This document shows, piece by piece, positions 5,161 to 9,347 of a stretch of 9,347 nt of DNA. Within the stretch, counting starts at the first letter, position 1, and every line of letters starts with the position of its first letter. This stretch comes from CAYLPT01 sp964385645 (lineage in GTDB: Bacteria > Armatimonadota > Hebobacteria > Hebobacterales > Hebobacteraceae): positions 1-9,347 of the forward strand of contig CAYLPT010000151.1 in the NCBI GenBank assembly GCA_964385645.1, in the 5' to 3' direction. The translations under genes were made by a program, and so were the position numbers. The notes under the pieces are model-generated. The model saw only the letters and a list, made by a program, of their open reading frames with translations. It was not told the DNA's origin and searched no databases.

Positions 5161-7809
5161 CTAAGGGCCCACCGCGATGACCTTCACGTCCTCCGGCTCG
5201 ATCACCAGCTCCAGCATCGCGCGACCGCCGGCCATGCTCGCGCTGAGTGACTCCTGAGACAGCACCTCGCGGAGCTTGGGCGACGCCTCCAGGCCCAGCG
5301 CCTCCAGGTGGAGCGTGAGGGTCACCTGCTGGGTCTCGCTGCTGTGGTTGAGCAGCGTGAAGTAGACCGGCCCCGGCGCGCGGCCGAAGCGCTCGAGGTA
5401 GACGTTGGGCTGGTCGGTGTGGGCGGCGGTGATGGGCTCCCAGCCGGCGGCGTTGAGGGCCTTGGCGACGGGGATGTACCGGCGGAAGAGCGGGCGGTGG
5501 GCGTTGTAGAGCTCGGGCCTCTGCCAGTAGGGGTCGTCGCAGGCGTTGTGGCTGAACATGGAGGGGAAGAGGCCGTAGGCGATGGCGCGCTTGAAGTAGC
5601 GCTCGAACCACTCCGGCTGCCAGTGCTCGAAGCGTGTGTTGAGCAGGAGCAGGTAGGGGCGGTGGCGGCACAGCGCGCGCCAGTAGTTGAGGTTCGCGTC
5701 GGGCTCAGGCTGATACTGACCGACGGCCCCCCAGGAGGGCGCCCAGCAGGTCTCGGTGCCCATGACGTCCAGTAGCGCAGCGCTCCAGGGGAAGCTGTGC
5801 GGCGCGGCGTTGGCGAAGGTCATGCCCCCGCGGGCCCACACGCGGCGGGCGACCTCCCGGGTGAACTCGATCATGTTGAACATCATGTGCTGGCACACCC
5901 TGCCCTCGGAGTCGAAGACGAGTGGGATCTCCGCCGCCCGGAAGTCCTCCCGGTCGTAGTGGAGCGCGTTGGCGAACAGGTACATCTCGTAGCTGTCAAT
6001 GTAAACACCGGTGAGCCCGGGGTGTTGAGCGAAGGCGTGCTCGATGCTGCGCCACTCGTGCTCGAACTGGGTGATGCCGCCGGGCTCGCGGGGCGGGGCG
6101 TTGGGGCTGGGGTTGACGCAGAAGACGCCGCCGCTGCACCAGGGATGGTCCTCGATGCGATGCGGCCAGCGCCCCTGTGCGTCCGAGACCGCAGAGCTGA
6201 GCGCGGCCTGCGCGCTCGGCCTGCCCTGCTGGGCGAGCTCCTCGATATAGGCGAGCGCCCGCTCGCTGGTGCGCTCCATCTCCGGGGGCATGGAGAGCCA
6301 GAAGCTCCAGGGCTCCACGTAGACGAAGCTGTAGATCCCGTGCTCGTGGTCGAAGGCGACGTTGCCGGTGCCTTCCTTGAACTGGAACCCGAAGTCCTCC
6401 CAGCCCTCCACCGTGGCGATGTCGGTGAAGGGCATCCAGATTCCCTCCCTCTGGTTGCGCTTGGTGAAGCAGTGGGGGAACAACTCGTAGTAGCGGGCGA
6501 GCGCGGAGCGAAAGCCCCACTCCGGATCGGCCTGGTAGAGCACGAGGGTGAAGCCGGCGCGCGAGGGGAAGCGCTCGGTATCCGCGCTGATGCCCAGATC
6601 GAAGGCGGCCCACAGCTCACGGGACTCGGCGTCATAGCCGAACCGGACCAGGCGGGGCTCATCGAGGGGGACGGCGAGGGCTAGCGCCTGCTCGCTGGAG
6701 CTGACGCAGGCCAGAGGCCAGCGGGAGGCGAGGCCGTTGGCGCCGGCGCCGAACGCGACCAGGTTGTCGTATTTCCCCCCCTCCTCGATGGCGCGAGCGG
6801 TGCGCTGGTCGTCGTGCCACCGCCAGCCGACCGCGTCCAGCGGATAGACGAAGTACGCAGTTACGGCGCGGTCGCGGCCCGCGAGGTCCTCGACCTCGGC
6901 CTGAATGCGGATGGCGCCGCCGAGGGTCGAGTAGGAGCTGGTGAGCCGCAGTTGCAGCTCCTGGTCCACGGCCTCCCGGTGGAGCGAGCCGTCGTCGCGG
7001 CGCGCAAGCGCGCCCCGCGGCTGGCGCAGGTCGGAGTTCGCGGCGACGTCGCGCAGGAACAGACCCCCGGGCGAGGTGGTGACCAGGTCGCCTCGCTCGG
7101 GGTCGAAGCGGAGCGTGAGGCCATCGTCGGTGGTGAGCGTGGGGCCGGCCATGGGAGCTGCCTCCTTTGGTGACAGGGTGATCATCGGGATGCGGTCGAA
7201 GAACCCGAGCTGGCCCGGCGGCTCGAGCTCCCGGAGCGAGAAGTCGTCGAACCAGACGGTGCCCAGGCGCCCGCGGAACAGCCCGTAGATGTTGAGGGCG
7301 CGGATGGGCTTGGTCGGCACCACGTGGACCTGGCGGCGCTGCCACGGCTGGTCGCCGGTGTCGAAGGGGGCTGCCTGGGCATAGAGGTGGGTGCCGTCGT
7401 CGTACTCGATGTCGAGATAGAGCGAATAGTCGTTGCTCGGCGTGCCGGAGACACCCTCGGCCCTGCTCCAGGCCTCGGCGAGGATCGGGCGGGGCTCGGT
7501 CTGATCGAGGGTGACGACCTGGAAGAGGCCGCGCTGCTGGTCCGGCGATTCGGAGGAGCAGCGCGCGCTGAAGCTGCCGCTGCGCTTGACCAGCCGGTCT
7601 GGCTCATAGCCCAGGCCCCAGGGCTGCCAGTACTGGAAGCCGCGCGCGGCGACCGCCTCGAGGTGGCGGTTGTGGATCAGCTCGGGACCGGGCTCGGCCT
7701 CCCTCAGCTGCGCCCCGTGCTTGAGCGTGAGGACGTCGGCCCACAGGGGGCCGGCCGCGGCCCCGCACAAGGCGAGCACGCCGGCAAGGGGCAGGAGCCA
7801 GCACTTCAT
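5161..7809 (-). CDS. Secreted glycoside hydrolase-like protein with N-terminal beta-sandwich domain
   Basis: This 882-aa protein begins with a clear signal peptide (Lys2, hydrophobic 4-19, likely cleavage after L-W-A near 24), so it is exported. Residues about 40-195 look like a carbohydrate-binding jelly-roll (G-S-F-S-A-R-C near 78, ending in T-V-W-F-D-D-F-S-L-R-E-L at 184-195). A second beta-rich part spans about 220-430. Residues about 445-780 look like a (beta/alpha)8 hydrolase domain: G-V-Y-I-D-S-Y-E at 601-608 puts Asp605 at the end of a strand, a typical place for a catalytic acid, and G-T-E-T-C-W at 684-689 offers a second acidic residue. A C-terminal beta domain (about 800-882, with Y-F-T-L-L-N-H-S-S) ends the protein, as in many retaining glycosidases. 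I cannot assign a GH family. The ATG follows GAGGGAG (7819-7825, minus strand) by 9 nt. The membrane-protein gene follows in the same direction, which fits polysaccharide or glycoside use. The export call is strong; catalysis is inferred. Confidence 0.85.
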   Translation of the reverse strand: MKCWLLPLAGVLALCGAAAGPLWADVLTLKHGAQLREAEPGPELIHNRHLEAVAARGFQYWQPWGLGYEPDRLVKRSGSFSARCSSESPDQQRGLFQVVTLDQTEPRPILAEAWSRAEGVSGTPSNDYSLYLDIEYDDGTHLYAQAAPFDTGDQPWQRRQVHVVPTKPIRALNIYGLFRGRLGTVWFDDFSLRELEPPGQLGFFDRIPMITLSPKEAAPMAGPTLTTDDGLTLRFDPERGDLVTTSPGGLFLRDVAANSDLRQPRGALARRDDGSLHREAVDQELQLRLTSSYSTLGGAIRIQAEVEDLAGRDRAVTAYFVYPLDAVGWRWHDDQRTARAIEEGGKYDNLVAFGAGANGLASRWPLACVSSSEQALALAVPLDEPRLVRFGYDAESRELWAAFDLGISADTERFPSRAGFTLVLYQADPEWGFRSALARYYELFPHCFTKRNQREGIWMPFTDIATVEGWEDFGFQFKEGTGNVAFDHEHGIYSFVYVEPWSFWLSMPPEMERTSERALAYIEELAQQGRPSAQAALSSAVSDAQGRWPHRIEDHPWCSGGVFCVNPSPNAPPREPGGITQFEHEWRSIEHAFAQHPGLTGVYIDSYEMYLFANALHYDREDFRAAEIPLVFDSEGRVCQHMMFNMIEFTREVARRVWARGGMTFANAAPHSFPWSAALLDVMGTETCWAPSWGAVGQYQPEPDANLNYWRALCRHRPYLLLLNTRFEHWQPEWFERYFKRAIAYGLFPSMFSHNACDDPYWQRPELYNAHRPLFRRYIPVAKALNAAGWEPITAAHTDQPNVYLERFGRAPGPVYFTLLNHSSETQQVTLTLHLEALGLEASPKLREVLSQESLSASMAGGRAMLELVIEPEDVKVIAVGP

Positions 7810-7990
7810 CTCTGCACACTCCCTCGGGCCGGTGGGCAGGGCCGCCGGCCGTGGTCGAACCTATCTATGGCGCGCGGGGGGCAGGGACCTTCCCGGGGGC
7901 GGGAATCGGGCCCGCGGGCGACCTGTGCGGAGGGGCGGCGGCTGGCGGCGCCGAATCAGCCGATGGGGGGGAGCGACCGGAGGTGAGCCG
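7810..7990. other. Divergent intergenic region with GC-rich dyads
   Basis: This stretch separates two divergent genes and should hold both their promoters. It contains TTCCCG-GGGG-CGGGAA (7890-7905) and the overlapping palindromes CGGGCCCG (7907-7914) and CCCGCGGG (7911-7918), possible operators but also easily produced by chance at this GC content. The only AT-richer patch is near 7859-7868. I see no convincing -35/-10 pair on either strand. Confidence 0.4.
7979..7986 (+). promoter_or_regulatory. Ribosome binding site deciding the start at 7991
   Basis: GGAGGTGA is a full Shine-Dalgarno match ending 4 nt before the ATG at 7991 (6 nt counted from GGAGGT). The reading frame is open far upstream, back to about 7670, but only this ATG has such a site, so the long upstream extension is discarded. 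Confidence 0.85.
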
Positions 7991-9271
7991 ATGCTTCGGG
8001 CGGACGAGAGCCTGATACGGAGACTGGCCGACGAGCGCGGCCTGCCGGTGGCCGACGCGATCCTGCGGGGGCTGAGGGAGAGCTTCGCCGGCCGGGGGCC
8101 CGTGCCTTGTGTGCTCGCGGTCTGCCCGACGTCGGAGGCGGTGGTGAGGGCCTCTCTGCGCGCCGCGCGCGACTCCGAGGCCCCGCTGTTCTTCGCCGCC
8201 ACGCTCAACCAGGTGGACGTGGACGGGGGCTACACGGGCTGGACCCCGGAGCGATTTGTGGGCCTCGTCCGCGAGCTGGTGGCGGCGGAGGGGTACGGGG
8301 GCCCGGTGGTGGTGGGGCTCGACCACGGGGGCCCTTGGCTGAAGGACCTTCAGGCGCGGGAGCGCTGGCCCCTGGCGCGGGCGATGCAGGGGGTGAAGGA
8401 ATCGCTGGCGGCCTGCCTGGAGGCCGGCTACGACCTGCTCCACGTGGACCCCACCGTGGACAGGACGCTGCCCCGCGGCCAGACCATCCCGGTCGAGGTG
8501 GTGGTGGAGCGCACGCTCGAGCTGATCGCCTACGCCGAGTCCCATCGGCGAGCGCGGGGCCTCCCGCCAGTGAGCTACGAGGTGGGCACAGAGGAGGTGC
8601 ACGGCGGGCTGGCCGATCTAACAGTCTTCCGGCGACTGCTCGACGGGCTCAAGGCGGGTCTGCGGGAGCGGGGGATCCCCGAAGTGTGGCCCTGCTTCGT
8701 CGTGGGCAAGGTGGGCACGGATCTGCACACCACCGAGTTCGACCCCCAGGTGGCCCGGGACCTGGCGGCGGTGGCGGCCGAGTATGGCTCGGTCATCAAG
8801 GGGCACTATACAGATTCGGTGTCCAACCCGGAGAGCTACCCGGAGGCGGGCATGGGGGGAGCGAACGTGGGGCCGGAGTTCACGGAGGCCGAGTACGAGG
8901 CCCTGGAGCGGCTCGCGCGGCGAGAGGTTGAGCTGGCGCCGGCGGCGCCGTCGCGGATTCTGGAGGTGCTGCGAGAGTCCGTGGTGGCGAGCCGGCGCTG
9001 GGAGCGCTGGCGGCTGCCCGAGGAGGAGGGGAAGGCGTTCGCGGAGCTGACGCCCGAGCGGCAGGCCTGGCTCGTGCGGACCGGGTGTCGCTACATCTGG
9101 CTCCAGCCAGAGGTGGCGGCGGCGAGGCGGCGCCTGTATGCGAACCTGGAGGCGGCGGGCGAGCGGGCTGAGGAGGCGGTGCTGGGGGCGATCGAGGCGG
9201 TGATGCACAAGTACCTGCGCGCCTTCCGGCTGGTGGGGACGATGCCGGCGATCGCCGAGGCGCTCCGCTAG
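7991..9271 (+). CDS. Class II D-tagatose-bisphosphate aldolase non-catalytic subunit family protein (KbaZ/GatZ-like)
   Basis: This 426-aa protein has the length and motif order of the KbaZ/GatZ family: N-Q-V (73-75), G-G-Y-T-G-W-T-P (79-86), G-L-D-H-G-G-P (109-115, compare G-G-D-H-L-G-P in E. coli GatZ), H-V-D-P-T-V-D (151-157), Y-E-V-G-T-E-E-V-H-G-G (196-206), H-Y-T-D (272-275), N-V-G-P-E-F-T (292-298) and R-Y-I-W-L-Q-P (367-373). In enterobacteria KbaZ/GatZ stabilises the aldolase KbaY/GatY, which splits tagatose-1,6-bisphosphate into dihydroxyacetone phosphate and glyceraldehyde-3-phosphate. No KbaY/GatY gene is in view, and the Asp111-His112 and Glu/His motifs look like an intact metal-binding barrel, so it may itself act as a sugar or sugar-phosphate epimerase, as reported for some family members. 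The ATG at 7991 is set by the Shine-Dalgarno at 7979-7986. It is divergent from the glycosidase-like gene. Family confident, exact reaction open. Confidence 0.9.
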   Translation: MLRADESLIRRLADERGLPVADAILRGLRESFAGRGPVPCVLAVCPTSEAVVRASLRAARDSEAPLFFAATLNQVDVDGGYTGWTPERFVGLVRELVAAEGYGGPVVVGLDHGGPWLKDLQARERWPLARAMQGVKESLAACLEAGYDLLHVDPTVDRTLPRGQTIPVEVVVERTLELIAYAESHRRARGLPPVSYEVGTEEVHGGLADLTVFRRLLDGLKAGLRERGIPEVWPCFVVGKVGTDLHTTEFDPQVARDLAAVAAEYGSVIKGHYTDSVSNPESYPEAGMGGANVGPEFTEAEYEALERLARREVELAPAAPSRILEVLRESVVASRRWERWRLPEEEGKAFAELTPERQAWLVRTGCRYIWLQPEVAAARRRLYANLEAAGERAEEAVLGAIEAVMHKYLRAFRLVGTMPAIAEALR

Positions 9272-9282
9272 CGGCGGGGGTT

Positions 9283-9306
9283 GCTTGCCAGGGCGCAAGC
9301 GCCCTG
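9283..9306. repeat. Two overlapping, mutually exclusive inverted repeats
   Basis: CAGGGCGC-AA-GCGCCCTG (9289-9306) is a perfect dyad with 8-bp arms. GCTTGC (9283-9288) also pairs perfectly with GCAAGC (9295-9300), and the two pairings exclude each other. In a read-through transcript of the upstream gene they could form a hairpin after its stop codon (12 nt away), but no T-run follows. Because the large dyad sits inside a promoter spacer, an operator role is at least as likely. Confidence 0.55.
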
Positions 9307-9313
9307 CTATAAT
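9285..9313 (+). promoter_or_regulatory. Near-consensus housekeeping promoter with extended -10
   Basis: TTGCCA (9285-9290) and TATAAT (9308-9313) are separated by exactly 17 nt, and TGC directly before the -10 gives an extended -10 element. In such GC-rich surroundings a perfect TATAAT at correct spacing is unlikely to be chance. Transcription would start near 9319-9321 and run to the right, out of the window. The spacer is filled by the perfect dyad 9289-9306. Confidence 0.75.
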
Positions 9314-9318
9314 CGGCC

Positions 9319-9347
9319 ATGGGCGCGCCGGCGACTCTGCGGTGGGG
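9319..9347 (+). CDS. Possible start of a leaderless gene, truncated at the window edge
   Basis: An ATG lies 6 nt after the TATAAT element, where transcription should begin, so the mRNA might start at or next to the start codon without a leader. The frame stays open for the nine codons visible (M-G-A-P-A-T-L-R-W). Nothing can be said about the product. The true start may instead lie beyond the window. Confidence 0.25.

Noticed and set aside
7850..7880. Possible minus-strand -10 element (TAGGTT, or the nearby ATAGAT patch) for the hydrolase gene
   Set aside because: At 17 nt upstream of TAGGTT there is only CCCTGC, with no resemblance to a -35 box; match too weak to call.
7670..7990. N-terminal extension of the KbaZ/GatZ-like protein by 107 residues
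   Set aside because: The extension overlaps the signal-peptide coding region of the divergent gene, has shadow-like composition and no ribosome binding site, whereas the ATG at 7991 has a full Shine-Dalgarno and matches family length.
9289..9306. Classical Rho-independent terminator for the KbaZ/GatZ-like gene
   Set aside because: The hairpin is GC-rich and well placed, but it is followed by CTATAATC rather than a T-run, and it lies within a strong promoter.

Overview
This is a very GC-rich bacterial window with tightly packed genes and mixed ATG/GTG starts, each with a good Shine-Dalgarno sequence. The left part carries genes of the bacterial, tetrahydrofolate-linked Wood-Ljungdahl pathway. 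The right part carries a polytopic DUF6785/DUF6784-type membrane protein, a large secreted glycosidase-like protein and a KbaZ/GatZ-type sugar-phosphate protein. Together these suggest an uncultured anaerobe, possibly of the Planctomycetota, Armatimonadota or a neighbouring candidate phylum. That placement is inferred from gene content; no taxonomic marker lies in the window.

Positions 1-3116 (+ strand) look like one operon of four genes: the 3' part of a DRTGG-domain P-loop ATPase-like protein; acsD, the small subunit of the corrinoid/iron-sulfur protein; acsE, the methyltetrahydrofolate:corrinoid/iron-sulfur protein methyltransferase; and a DUF166 protein. AcsE moves a methyl group from CH3-THF to the cobamide of the corrinoid protein, of which AcsD is half. 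AcsC, the acetyl-CoA synthase and the CO dehydrogenase are not here and probably lie upstream. DUF166 has no established function and is the most interesting passenger of this operon.

Positions 3117-3129 separate two convergent transcription units. A perfect 9-bp inverted repeat lies across this junction and into the 3' end of the minus-strand gene.

Positions 3130-7809 (- strand) form a second probable operon: a secreted glycosidase-like protein (882 aa, signal peptide) followed after 24 bp by a 668-aa membrane protein with about 14 predicted membrane segments. A 181-bp intergenic region, GC-rich and with small dyads but no convincing promoter, separates it from a divergent gene at 7991-9271. 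That gene encodes a protein of the class II tagatose-bisphosphate aldolase non-catalytic subunit family (KbaZ/GatZ), with no catalytic partner in view. These three genes may form a small carbohydrate hydrolysis, uptake and conversion locus.

Positions 9272-9347 hold a near-consensus extended -10 promoter whose spacer is filled by a perfect dyad. An ATG 6 nt after the -10 element could be a leaderless start of a gene running off the window.
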